Assembly (NCBI GenBank): GCA_000014925.1
Contig: CP000474.1
Location: 1,364,001-1,428,000 of the forward strand
From: Paenarthrobacter aurescens TC1
GTDB taxonomy: Bacteria > Actinomycetota > Actinomycetes > Actinomycetales > Micrococcaceae
Direction: 5' to 3'
Length of the DNA stretch: 64,000 nt
The position numbers were made by a program, and so were the translations under genes. The notes under the pieces are model-generated. The model ran no database searches. It saw nothing but the letters and a program-made list of their open reading frames with translations, and was not told the DNA's origin. Below, in pieces: positions 36,997 through 44,955 of this stretch. Positions within the stretch are counted from its first letter, which is position 1; the number at the start of each line of letters is the position of its first letter.

Positions 36997-38644
36997 GGAC
37001 CAGAAAAACGTGTCCGGCGACACGCGGGGTTCCACGTCCCGGAGCTCCGCCACGCGGGGTTCCACATCCCGGAGCTCCAACAAGGGAATCATCACCGGCG
37101 TGCTGTCAGCAGTGGTCATCCTTGCGGCAGGCGGAGGCGCAGTGGCGGCGACGTCCATGGTGCCCGAACCCTCCGGCGGGACCACCATGGACATCCGCCA
37201 GGCCGATGTGCCCGCGGGCCGAGCCCTGGGTGTCTGTCCCGAACCAGCGAGGCTTGTGAATGGAACCGTGGTGGGAACCGACGCGGACTTCAGCCCGGTG
37301 TCCACCACTGCTGCCAGTGCCCTGAACGCTGTGGTGCTCAGCAACCCGGCCGGAACGGTGCCCGGGAGTAACGTGACATCTCTGGATGGCGAGACGGTGG
37401 CCGAGATCGCCAAAGCTCCTGCCACCACGCCGACGCCTACAGTTGGGCCGCCAGTACTGGCGGCCGGTGTGGCGTCCATCAGCCCCGTGAATTCTCCGGC
37501 AGTGGTGGGCGCCGAGGCCCTTGGAAACGAACAAGCATCCTTGGCTGCCAACCTTAGCTACTCAGCCTCGGACGGCGATCTCCGTGGCCTCGCGTCAACC
37601 CAATGCCAGGCACCGGGCAACGACGCATGGCTCTTGGGAGCCAATACTGCCGTGGGTCGGACAGCTGTCCTGAACGTGAGCAACGCCTCCGAGACGCCGG
37701 CCACGGTAAACCTTGACCTGTATGGACACGAAGGGCAGATCCAGGCTCCCGGAGCCCGCGGTCTCTTGGTGGCTCCCGGAACCACCCGCTCGGTGAACCT
37801 CGCTGGACTCGCACCGGGTGAATCGCAACTCGCAGTGCACGTGCGCAGCACGGGCGGCCCGGTTGCCTCCACCATCCAGCAGAGCGTGTTGCGTGGAATC
37901 GCTCCAGGTGGTGTGGAGTACCTTTCGCCGGGTACGGGGCCGTCCAACCTGCAGGTGATGTCCGGAGTGGACATCCAGGACCCGGCGGCCATCAAGGCGC
38001 TGGCCGGCAAGTCAGGCTTCGCGGACGCCGTACCGGCTCTCCAGATCGCAGTACCCGGATCCACCGACGCCGTTGTGCAAGTAAGCCTTTATGGCGCCAA
38101 CGGTGTACGCAAGATTCCCAATGGGGGAGTGGTGACGGTCAAAGGCGGAACTGTGGCCACCCTTAACCTTGACGGTGTTCCGGCCGGCAGTTATACCGTC
38201 AGCGCCAGCTCCGATGTTTCGTTCCTGGCATCAACCAGGCTGACCCGCGGCGCCAAAGCGGAGGAGCCGACGGACTTCGCCTGGTCACCGTCATCGGCCC
38301 GTCTCGGCAGCCAGCACCTGGTGGCCGTTCCCCGGGACGGCCAGCGATCCTTGAGCTTTGGTGTCCCCGAGGGACGCGGCACTGTCACTTACGCTCCGGT
38401 GACCGCCGACGGAAAAGTCGGCAAGGCCGTTGACGTGGACATGTCCGGCGGGACCACCTCCCTGATCGAGCTTCCGGACAAATCCGGCGGTTCGGCTGTG
38501 GCGGGCTACGTGGTGTCCGCTTCCGGTGATCCGGTGTACGGCGCCTTGGTACTAGGAAGGCAAGGACGGACAGACGTCTCAGTCGTGGCGATTCAGGACG
38601 CGGCGGCGGGACTTGAGAAGGTCCACGTTTCGGTGGGCTACTAG
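36989..38644 (+). CDS. DUF5719 membrane-anchored protein
   Basis: A 551-residue protein with a Ser/Thr/Arg-rich cytoplasmic N-terminus, one transmembrane helix at about 32-52 (IITGVLSAVVILAAGGGAVA) and a large extracytoplasmic beta-rich region with many VxLxxxG strands. I assign DUF5719, which accompanies the GT2 membrane protein in Arthrobacter-like genomes; function unknown. Two copies of TRGSTSRSS near residues 12-30 come from a 30-bp tandem duplication. The start GTG 36989 overlaps the GT2 stop, so translation is coupled. Its last residues lie 5 bp before the convergent metallopeptidase-family gene. Confidence 0.82.
   Translation: MSEDQKNVSGDTRGSTSRSSATRGSTSRSSNKGIITGVLSAVVILAAGGGAVAATSMVPEPSGGTTMDIRQADVPAGRALGVCPEPARLVNGTVVGTDADFSPVSTTAASALNAVVLSNPAGTVPGSNVTSLDGETVAEIAKAPATTPTPTVGPPVLAAGVASISPVNSPAVVGAEALGNEQASLAANLSYSASDGDLRGLASTQCQAPGNDAWLLGANTAVGRTAVLNVSNASETPATVNLDLYGHEGQIQAPGARGLLVAPGTTRSVNLAGLAPGESQLAVHVRSTGGPVASTIQQSVLRGIAPGGVEYLSPGTGPSNLQVMSGVDIQDPAAIKALAGKSGFADAVPALQIAVPGSTDAVVQVSLYGANGVRKIPNGGVVTVKGGTVATLNLDGVPAGSYTVSASSDVSFLASTRLTRGAKAEEPTDFAWSPSSARLGSQHLVAVPRDGQRSLSFGVPEGRGTVTYAPVTADGKVGKAVDVDMSGGTTSLIELPDKSGGSAVAGYVVSASGDPVYGALVLGRQGRTDVSVVAIQDAAAGLEKVHVSVGY
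37021..37080 (+). repeat. 30-bp tandem duplication in the DUF5719 gene
   Basis: Units 37021-37050 and 37051-37080 share the segment CACGCGGGGTTCCAC and GGAGCTCC with three differences. The unit encodes about ten residues, so copy-number change keeps the reading frame. Confidence 0.9.
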
Positions 38645-38649
38645 CGACG

Positions 38650-39168
38650 TTACTGGTATCGACGCCGGTAGACCGGATCCAGCGTCTCCGGCGGCACGCC
38701 GAGCATCTCTGCGGTGTACTCCACCACGACGTCATGGACCAGGTCCTGCAGTTCCTCGCGCGTGGAAGCGCCCTGCTCAACCACTCGACGGTAAACAGTG
38801 ATCATGGGTGCCTCGCCGCGGCCACCGGGCGTATAGGAACCCATGGGGGCAGTGTTTCCCGTAGCGACGAGCTGCTCAAGGTTGGGTGGGATTTCGTCCA
38901 CCGCAAAGAGGACGCCGTCCAGCTGTTTGCCCCACATGTCCTGGAGCCGCTCCGCGGAGTCCAGCACCATGTCGTCGAAGCGCTCTGAGCGGGTGCGGAA
39001 GCCGGGAAGGTTCGGGAGCATCAGTTCTCCGCGCAGTCCCCGTCCGTGCCGGTTACGCCGGCGTCGCCGGAAACCCCGCGCTTCCGAACCGGCGTGTTCC
39101 TCGGACTGATCGCCATCGGCGTCAGTCCACCGGATAGTGAACCCGGGAACATGTGGCTGTGACTGCAT
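38650..39168 (-). CDS. Degenerate zincin (metallopeptidase family) protein
   Basis: A 172-residue protein of the minimal metallopeptidase family that sits between whiB2 and DUF3499 in Actinobacteria (compare Rv3259). The first 50 residues are basic (RRRRRNRHGRGLR). The core runs from PNLPGFRTRSERFDDMVLDS to the end. The position where a zincin would have HExxH reads LVHDVVVEYTAEMLGVPP, so the catalytic histidines are missing; I recall the same for the mycobacterial relative, so this looks like a family trait rather than decay. A peptidase role is therefore doubtful. Convergent with DUF5719. Confidence 0.8.
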   Translation of the reverse strand: MQSQPHVPGFTIRWTDADGDQSEEHAGSEARGFRRRRRNRHGRGLRGELMLPNLPGFRTRSERFDDMVLDSAERLQDMWGKQLDGVLFAVDEIPPNLEQLVATGNTAPMGSYTPGGRGEAPMITVYRRVVEQGASTREELQDLVHDVVVEYTAEMLGVPPETLDPVYRRRYQ

Positions 39169-39309
39169 ATATCGACTTTAGTCCCGAGGAACCGTCAACG
39201 CGACCTCATGGCCCGGAGCGCGCCGCGTCGGTTGTTACTGCAGGGAGTTAGCGGGGCGCGGGCGGGCAATGCGCAATGTGCGTGCAGAATGGCGCTAATC
39301 TGGGATGTT

Positions 39310-39687
39310 GTGGGTGCCATTCGTCAATGTTCAAGATCAGCCTGCCGCCAGTCCGCGGTGGCCACTTTGACGTACGTGTACGCAGAGTCCACCGCAGTCC
39401 TGGGTCCTCTGGCCACGTACGCGGAACCGCATGCGTACGATCTTTGCTCGCAACACGCAGAGTCCCTCACGGTTCCGCGTGGATGGGAAGTCCTGCGCCT
39501 GGCTATGCCCACCACACCGCAGGAGCCCGGCCCGGATGATTTGCTGGCGCTTGCCAACGCGGTCCGGGAGGCGGCTTCGGCCCCCAGTGAAACCCCGGCC
39601 CGGCACAGCCACCCCCACATGGAACCGCCCGCTGGTACCGAAGGCACCCGCCGAGGACATTTGCGTATCCTCCGCGAACCGTCCTAG
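39310..39687 (+). CDS. DUF3499 protein
   Basis: A 125-residue actinobacterial protein. From GTG 39310 it begins VGAIRQCSRSACRQSAVATLTYVYAESTAVLGPL, the typical DUF3499 start, with a C-x4-C pair and a third Cys in YDLCSQHAESL that together suggest a small zinc-binding fold. The C-terminal third is Pro/Ala/Glu-rich. It is divergent from the degenerate zincin gene. Earlier start codons (to 39208) lack conservation logic and overlap the promoter area. Function unknown. In M. tuberculosis the neighbour is manB; here the next gene is a Trm112-like protein. Confidence 0.85.
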   Translation: MGAIRQCSRSACRQSAVATLTYVYAESTAVLGPLATYAEPHAYDLCSQHAESLTVPRGWEVLRLAMPTTPQEPGPDDLLALANAVREAASAPSETPARHSHPHMEPPAGTEGTRRGHLRILREPS

Positions 39688-39832
39688 CCGGGCTGTTGCA
39701 GCGGCACCATGCTTGGGCCTCGGACGCAATTCGTCGTTCGCATCAAAACAGGATCTCCCTGCGCGGTAGTCTGGAATCTGCAGATATATCCGCCAGCGGC
39801 GCCTAGCCGGCGCCATCCAGGGAGCATCATTC

Positions 39833-40051
39833 ATGCCAAAGGTCAGTCCTGAACTGTTGTCCATCCTGCGCTGCCCCGTGACGGGTTCACCGCTGGTCCA
39901 AGAGGGCGATGAGTTGGTTTCCACCGATGCCGCTGCGGACGGCGAAAAGCTCCGCTACTCCATTGAGGACGGCATCCCGCTGCTCCTGCCTCCTGAACTG
40001 CTGGCCGCAGCCAACGCGGCAACCTCGGGCCAGCACGATTCCAAGGCCTGA
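39833..40051 (+). CDS. Trm112 family protein
   Basis: A 72-residue protein with the Trm112/YcaR zinc-finger-like pattern: SPELLSILRCPVTGSPLVQEGDELVS and YSIEDGIPLLLPPEL. Only one of the usual paired cysteines remains (Cys14), as is common in bacterial members. In eukaryotes Trm112 activates methyltransferases; in bacteria such proteins often accompany mannose or cell-envelope genes. It is directly upstream of ahcY (45 bp), suggesting co-transcription, and a methylation link is tempting but not shown. The upstream 145 bp contains no obvious terminator. Confidence 0.85.
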   Translation: MPKVSPELLSILRCPVTGSPLVQEGDELVSTDAAADGEKLRYSIEDGIPLLLPPELLAAANAATSGQHDSKA

Positions 40052-40096
40052 CACGCTTTCTTTCATCAATTCCGCACGGTACCCCTAAGGACTTCC

Positions 40097-41575
40097 ATGA
40101 CTTTCGACTTCAAAGTGGCTGATATCACTCTTGCGGAGGCCGGCCGCCACCAGATCCGCCTCGCCGAGCACGAAATGCCGGGCCTCATGTCGCTCCGGGC
40201 AGAGTTCGGTGCCTCGCAGCCCCTCAAGGGTGCGCGCATCGCCGGGTCCCTGCACATGACGGTCCAAACTGCAGTGCTCATCGAAACCCTCACTGCCTTG
40301 GGCGCGGAAGTTCGATGGGCTTCCTGCAACATCTTCTCCACCCAGGACGAAGCCGCTGCCGCCGTCGTCGTCGGCAAGGGCACTCCGGAGAACCCGCTGG
40401 GTGTTCCGGTTTTCGCCTGGAAGGGCGAAACCCTTGAGGAATACTGGTGGACTGCTGAGCAGATTCTCACGTGGCCTGGTGCGGACACCAACCCGGAGTT
40501 GGGTCCCAACATGATTCTCGACGACGGCGGCGACGCCACGCTGCTGCTGCACAAGGGCGTGGAATTCGAAGCCGCAGGCGCCGTGCCCACCGCCACCGAG
40601 GATGATCCGGAGGAGTACGTCCTCATCCTGGATCTCCTTCGCAGGACCCTTGCCGCGGATCCGCAGAAGTGGACCCGCCTGGCCGCCCGCATCGAAGGGG
40701 TCACCGAGGAAACCACCACCGGCGTGCACCGTCTGTACCAGCTGGCGGAACAGGGCAAGCTGCTGTTCCCGGCCATCAACGTCAACGACTCCGTCACCAA
40801 GAGCAAGTTCGACAACAAGTACGGCATCCGCCACTCCCTGCCGGACGGCATCAATAGGGCCACGGACGTCCTCATGGGCGGCAAGGTGGCCGTCGTCTGT
40901 GGTTATGGCGACGTCGGCAAGGGCGCGGCTGAGGCGCTGCGGGGCCAGGGCTCGCGTGTCATCGTCACGGAGATCGACCCCATCTGTGCTCTGCAGGCCG
41001 CGATGGACGGTTATCAGGTTGCCAAGCTGGAGACAGTACTCGCCCAGGGTGACATCTTCATCACCACCACGGGCAACAAGGACGTCATCATGGCCGAGCA
41101 CATGCTGGGCATGAAGAACAAGGCGATCGTTGGAAACATTGGCCACTTCGACAATGAGATCGACATCGCCGGGCTTGCCAAAATTGCGGGCGTCAAGAAG
41201 GTTGAGATCAAGCCGCAGGTCCACGAGTGGGTCTTCGAGGCCGGCACCGCTTCCGAACGGTCCATCATTGTGCTGTCCGAGGGCAGGTTGCTCAACCTGG
41301 GCAACGCCACCGGCCACCCGTCGTTCGTGATGAGCAACTCTTTCGCCAACCAGACCATCGCGCAGATCGAGCTCTGGACCAAGAAGGACCAGCCCGCCGG
41401 TGAGCGCGAGTATCAGAAGCAGGTCTACGTCCTGCCCAAGATCCTGGACGAGAAGGTTGCACGCCTTCACTTGGATGCTCTGGGTGTGGAGCTCACGGAA
41501 CTGAGCAAGGACCAGGCGGACTACCTCGACCTGGATGTCGCGGGGCCGTACAAGCCAGAGCATTACCGCTACTAG
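40097..41575 (+). CDS. ahcY: Adenosylhomocysteinase
   Basis: NAD-dependent enzyme hydrolysing S-adenosylhomocysteine to homocysteine and adenosine, relieving product inhibition of methyltransferases. Signatures: [35 protein letters not shown] with substrate-binding residues, [19 protein letters not shown] (NAD-binding Rossmann loop), and [13 protein letters not shown]. At 492 residues it is the long bacterial form with the approximately 40-residue insertion also found in Mycobacterium. The C-terminal [16 protein letters not shown] is canonical. A strong hairpin terminator follows. I see no SAH riboswitch in front of it. Confidence 0.97.
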   Translation: MTFDFKVADITLAEAGRHQIRLAEHEMPGLMSLRAEFGASQPLKGARIAGSLHMTVQTAVLIETLTALGAEVRWASCNIFSTQDEAAAAVVVGKGTPENPLGVPVFAWKGETLEEYWWTAEQILTWPGADTNPELGPNMILDDGGDATLLLHKGVEFEAAGAVPTATEDDPEEYVLILDLLRRTLAADPQKWTRLAARIEGVTEETTTGVHRLYQLAEQGKLLFPAINVNDSVTKSKFDNKYGIRHSLPDGINRATDVLMGGKVAVVCGYGDVGKGAAEALRGQGSRVIVTEIDPICALQAAMDGYQVAKLETVLAQGDIFITTTGNKDVIMAEHMLGMKNKAIVGNIGHFDNEIDIAGLAKIAGVKKVEIKPQVHEWVFEAGTASERSIIVLSEGRLLNLGNATGHPSFVMSNSFANQTIAQIELWTKKDQPAGEREYQKQVYVLPKILDEKVARLHLDALGVELTELSKDQADYLDLDVAGPYKPEHYRY

Positions 41576-41627
41576 GCTGCACTAGTACCAAGCTGGGCCC
41601 GCATCGGCGGTACCCAAATCGATGGTG

Positions 41628-41662
41628 AAAGGCCGGACACGCGACCAGCGTGTCCGGCCTTT
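41628..41662 (+). terminator. Terminator downstream of ahcY
   Basis: A perfect 15-bp stem (41628-41642 with 41648-41662, five-base loop GACCA) starts 53 bp after the ahcY stop and ends in a short T-stretch. Confidence 0.85.
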
Positions 41663-41703
41663 CCGCTAGAATTGGGTGTTCGGTAACGCTTGCGGGGGAC
41701 AGG

Positions 41704-42936
41704 ATGACGGGAACCATGACGGAAGTCGCCAAACGGAAAAAGGGCAAGATCCTTGCCATCATGGGAGTCTGCGCAGCTATTGTGGTGGGCGGAATTGGCG
41801 TCGTCACGGTGCCCGGGCTGCTTGCAGGTTTCACGCAGGACGCCGCTGTAGCGCCGTCGCCCACTCCCACCGTGGAAGCCAAACCCGTAGAGCTCGGTAT
41901 CACCCCGCTTGATGGCGCTGTGGAATGGAACCCTGTTGTTGGTCCCCAGATCAAAGCAATCAACGGCAAGCTGAAGGACGTTGTGCTGGCGCCGGTTAGC
42001 GGCGGGGCACCTGTGCAAGGCCAGACCAGCCCCGATGGCAGCACCTGGACCACCCTGGAAGTCCTGAAGTTCAAAACCCAATACAGCTACTCCTTCACCG
42101 TGGTTGATACTGCGGGGAAAGAGACCAGGAAGTCACAGACCTTCACCACGGTTTCCGCGGCATACGAGGCCGACGCGTCCATCTACCCCCGCAACGGCAC
42201 CACGGCCGGCTCCGGGCAGCCCATTGAAATTAACTTCAGTGAGCCCGTTGTGGACAAGGCGGCAATGGAAAAGCGCGTCGCCATCACCGTTTCCTCCGGC
42301 CAGCCCGTGGCATGGCACTGGTATTCGGACAAGAAGGCCAGGATCCGGCCGGAGGCTTTCTGGGTGTCCGGTACCACCGTCACCGTAGACATGAAGCTTT
42401 TGGGCGTGGACTTCGGGAACAACATGATCGGCAACGCCGACGTAGTCTCAACGTTCACCACCGGACCCCAGCGTGTGGCCGTGGTGGACGACATCACCAA
42501 GACAATGAACGTGTACTTCGATGGCCAGCTGGTTCACACTGCCCCCGTATCCCTGGGTGGGGAGGACTGGCTTTCGCCTACCGGGTACGCGGTGATCATG
42601 GAGCAAGAACGCCACTCCAACTTCAACGCCGGGACCATCGGCCTGAAGCCGGGCGACAAAGGCTACTACCCGCCCCTGGTGGTGGAATACGCCAACCGGC
42701 TGACGTGGTCCGGCGTGTACGTCCACCAAGCTCTTGAAGCGGCATGGAGCTCCATTGGAGTGGCCAACGTCTCGCACGGCTGTGTGGGCCTGCTGCCGGC
42801 GGATGCTGCATGGTTCTTCAACAACATGAAGACCGGTGACGTGGTCCAGGTCCTCAACACCGGCGCACCGGCAGTTGAACCGCTGGAGGGCTTCGGCGAC
42901 TGGAACATTCCCTGGGCGAGCTACGCTCAGCGGTAG
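41704..42936 (+). CDS. L,D-transpeptidase (LdtMt2-like)
   Basis: A 410-residue periplasmic-side enzyme making 3-3 peptidoglycan cross-links. After a short basic N-terminus comes one transmembrane/signal helix (ILAIMGVCAAIVVGGIGVV) and then two Ig-like domains (about 60-280; YPRNGTTAGSGQPIEINFSEPV) and a YkuD catalytic domain from about 285. The catalytic block is VSHGCVGLLPADAAWFFNN, with Cys in SHGC; Gly follows Val where many enzymes have Arg, and a C-terminal extension DWNIPWASY matches LdtMt2. Start ATG 41704 has a GGGGGACAGG sequence just upstream; ATG 41716 is the alternative. Confidence 0.92.
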   Translation: MTGTMTEVAKRKKGKILAIMGVCAAIVVGGIGVVTVPGLLAGFTQDAAVAPSPTPTVEAKPVELGITPLDGAVEWNPVVGPQIKAINGKLKDVVLAPVSGGAPVQGQTSPDGSTWTTLEVLKFKTQYSYSFTVVDTAGKETRKSQTFTTVSAAYEADASIYPRNGTTAGSGQPIEINFSEPVVDKAAMEKRVAITVSSGQPVAWHWYSDKKARIRPEAFWVSGTTVTVDMKLLGVDFGNNMIGNADVVSTFTTGPQRVAVVDDITKTMNVYFDGQLVHTAPVSLGGEDWLSPTGYAVIMEQERHSNFNAGTIGLKPGDKGYYPPLVVEYANRLTWSGVYVHQALEAAWSSIGVANVSHGCVGLLPADAAWFFNNMKTGDVVQVLNTGAPAVEPLEGFGDWNIPWASYAQR

Positions 42937-43059
42937 TCCCGCAGTTACGATTGTTGCAGTGATTATTTCCTGCGCGCTTTGACCCACCTTTTCAGCGCTG
43001 ACGTCTCGTCGGTCCTGCTCTTTGTGCTGCCCTCCACGGTGATTCCGGGTGTCCCTCAC

Positions 43060-43081
43060 GGGAACCCGTTCACGGGTTCCC
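43060..43081 (+). promoter_or_regulatory. Perfect 9-bp hairpin upstream of the pentapeptide gene
   Basis: GGGAACCCG (43060-43068) pairs perfectly with CGGGTTCCC (43073-43081) across TTCA. No T-run follows. It ends 42 bp before the pentapeptide-protein start and could be a leader structure or a short terminator. Confidence 0.4.
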
Positions 43082-43123
43082 CGGCTTCTTCCACCGGACC
43101 CTTTTTCATCACCTGGAGCACGC

Positions 43124-43945
43124 ATGACCACTTCACCTACACTCAGCCCAGACTGCGGCAACTGCTTTGCCCTGTGCTGCACCGCGCTCGGATTTTCCCG
43201 CTCGGCTGACTTCGCCATCGACAAACCTGCTGCTACGCCGTGCCCGAATATGGCCGGCGACTTTTCCTGCACCATTCACCAACGCTTACGGCCCCGGGGC
43301 TTCCGCGGTTGCACAGTGTTTGATTGTTTCGGTGCCGGCCAACTGGTGTCACAACACACTTTCGCCGGTACCAGCTGGACTCAGGACCCTTCGTCCAAGT
43401 CCTCGATGTTCGCCGTGTTCAAAGTAGTCAGGCAACTTCATGAGATGCTCTGGTACCTCGCAGAAGCCCGGCAACGAACGTTCAATCCGGACCTGGCGAC
43501 CGCTGCGGACAACCTGTCCGAGTACATAACAGCCACCGCCCACGGTGATGCATCCACGGTCCTGGCCGCCGACGTCGAAACACTTCACGGCGAGGTCCGG
43601 ACACTCTTGATGGAGGTTAGTGAGGAACTGCGAGCCTCCTACGGCGCCGAGGACAAGCAAACGCTCGACGGCGGCCTCCACCCGGGTGCCGACCTGATGG
43701 GAGCCAACATTTCACACCAGAGCCTCTGCGGGTCAGACTTACGCGGCGCCTACCTGATCGGAGCCAACCTCAGAGGTAGCGACCTCACCGCCGTGGACCT
43801 CCTGGGAGCCGATCTACGCGGGGCGCAGCTCCACAACGCAGACCTCTCCAAGGCGCTCTACCTGACCCAACCGCAGATCAACGCCGCCGAAGGGGACCGC
43901 AACACCCTCCTACCCCCACGACTCACAAGACCGGCTCACTGGTGA
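43124..43945 (+). CDS. Cys-rich pentapeptide-repeat protein
   Basis: A 273-residue protein. Residues 1-75 carry nine cysteines in a C-x2-C-x3-CC pattern and further Cys/His positions (PDCGNCFALCC; CPNMAGDFSCTIH; GCTVFDCFGAGQ), suggestive of a metal cluster. A helical middle part follows. The last 70 residues are pentapeptide repeats A(D/N)LxG (GADLMGANISH, LRGAYLIGANLRGSDL), forming a right-handed beta-helix. Such fusions are found across Actinobacteria. Function unknown; pentapeptide proteins can mimic DNA, but nothing here shows that. Start is ATG 43124. Convergent with RDD across a hairpin repeat. Confidence 0.8.
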   Translation: MTTSPTLSPDCGNCFALCCTALGFSRSADFAIDKPAATPCPNMAGDFSCTIHQRLRPRGFRGCTVFDCFGAGQLVSQHTFAGTSWTQDPSSKSSMFAVFKVVRQLHEMLWYLAEARQRTFNPDLATAADNLSEYITATAHGDASTVLAADVETLHGEVRTLLMEVSEELRASYGAEDKQTLDGGLHPGADLMGANISHQSLCGSDLRGAYLIGANLRGSDLTAVDLLGADLRGAQLHNADLSKALYLTQPQINAAEGDRNTLLPPRLTRPAHW

Positions 43946-43951
43946 CTTCGA

Positions 43952-44041
43952 CTGGTGCGGCGGTCGCCAGCCGTCCGGCAGCGTGCGTCTAAGCGAAGAA
44001 TGAGCGAGCACGCCGAGGACGGCTGGTAACAGCCGCACCAG
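43952..44041. repeat. Long intergenic hairpin with conserved core, copy 3
   Basis: The outer stem consists of two 10-bp perfect helices (43952-43961 with 44032-44041; 43967-43976 with 44017-44026) separated by a 5x5 internal loop. The apical core 43977-44016, read on the minus strand, matches copy 1 at 35 of 41 aligned positions, including the GCGTGC/GCACGC inner helix. The outer stem sequence is unrelated to copy 1. It fills the gap between the convergent pentapeptide and RDD genes. Confidence 0.8.
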
Positions 44042-44043
44042 AC

Positions 44044-44850
44044 CTAAGACTCATCAGTGAACGGCAGCTTCCTGAGCCGTTCCCCTACGGTCGCGTTCCG
44101 CTGCTCCGCTTGGCGGAGCCGCGTGAGTTCGCGGTTGCGCCGTTCCCCGAGGACTGCGCCTATGTAGTCTTCGGGGATGGTGCCGGCCGGCGGGGGTGGT
44201 GCGACGTATCTTGCGAGTTCTGAAGCGAGGGAGGCCGCCATGTTGACGCGTGAGGCTGGTGCCATGAGGTAGGCCTGCTGCACGAAGGTTCCGGCGCGGC
44301 GGGCGGTGGCATCCGGTACCCTGCCGATGTCTGCCATCGCGACCCATGCTTGGAGATGGTGCGGCGCTACGGGCATGATCCGTGGCGTTGAGGGTACGCG
44401 TTGCCGGAGGGAGTAGGTTCCTGCAACGATGTCACCGAGGCGCTTGGATTTGTCGTTGAACAGTGCCACACCGATTGCGAGACCGCCGAAGGTCAAGTAG
44501 ATCTCCAGGAATCCGAGGAGCCCGCGGATGAGGGCGTGCCGGAAGCGGATGGACCCGCCGTCGTCTCGCACTATGCGTAGTCCTGTGGCGAGCTTCCCCA
44601 GGGATCGCCCGCGTGTGAGGGTCTCGACAGTCACGGGGACGATGACCACGGAGAAGATGACGCTGCTGAGGACGAGCGCCTGAATGGCGGCGTCGTCGAG
44701 ATCCCGGGAGGCCGACGTGATCAGGATGATCAGGAGTATCGCGAGGATGATGTGGGAGATGACGTCCAGGATGAGCCCCAGCGCACGCGCGGCGAAGGAC
44801 GCCGGGCGAAGCTCGAGGACCACTGCCTCGCCTGTGATGATTGAACTCAT
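44044..44850 (-). CDS. RDD family membrane protein
   Basis: A 268-residue protein with an RDD domain: FAARALGLILDVISHIILAI (Arg-Asp-Asp-type first helix), RGRSLGKLATGLRIVRDDGG, and KRLGDIVAGTYSLRQRVP. Two or three more hydrophobic segments follow in the first half; the C-terminal 100 residues are soluble and Arg/Glu-rich. RDD proteins are proposed to be small-molecule or ion transporters, or to accompany SpoIIM and MoxR/DUF58 systems; here the divergent partner is a SpoIIM protein 105 bp away, with MoxR/DUF58 in a separate operon near 60 kb. Confidence 0.88.
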   Translation of the reverse strand: MSSIITGEAVVLELRPASFAARALGLILDVISHIILAILLIILITSASRDLDDAAIQALVLSSVIFSVVIVPVTVETLTRGRSLGKLATGLRIVRDDGGSIRFRHALIRGLLGFLEIYLTFGGLAIGVALFNDKSKRLGDIVAGTYSLRQRVPSTPRIMPVAPHHLQAWVAMADIGRVPDATARRAGTFVQQAYLMAPASRVNMAASLASELARYVAPPPPAGTIPEDYIGAVLGERRNRELTRLRQAEQRNATVGERLRKLPFTDES

Positions 44851-44955
44851 GCCCGCCCCCGTGGTTCGCCAACGCAGCGGGCGCCCGGAGCGCCCGCACC
44901 ATCGAGTCTAGCGGCGGGCTGACTCCTTGGTGGATACAGGCGCTAGGGTGGTGGC

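Noticed and set aside
39688..40096. SAH riboswitch in front of the Trm112-ahcY genes
   Set aside because: No stretch fits the SAH-riboswitch consensus; the gap is short and unstructured by eye.
40085..41563. A 492-residue open frame antisense to ahcY
   Set aside because: It mirrors the codon periodicity of a very GC-rich gene; its product is low-complexity Asp/Gly/Val/His with no domain.
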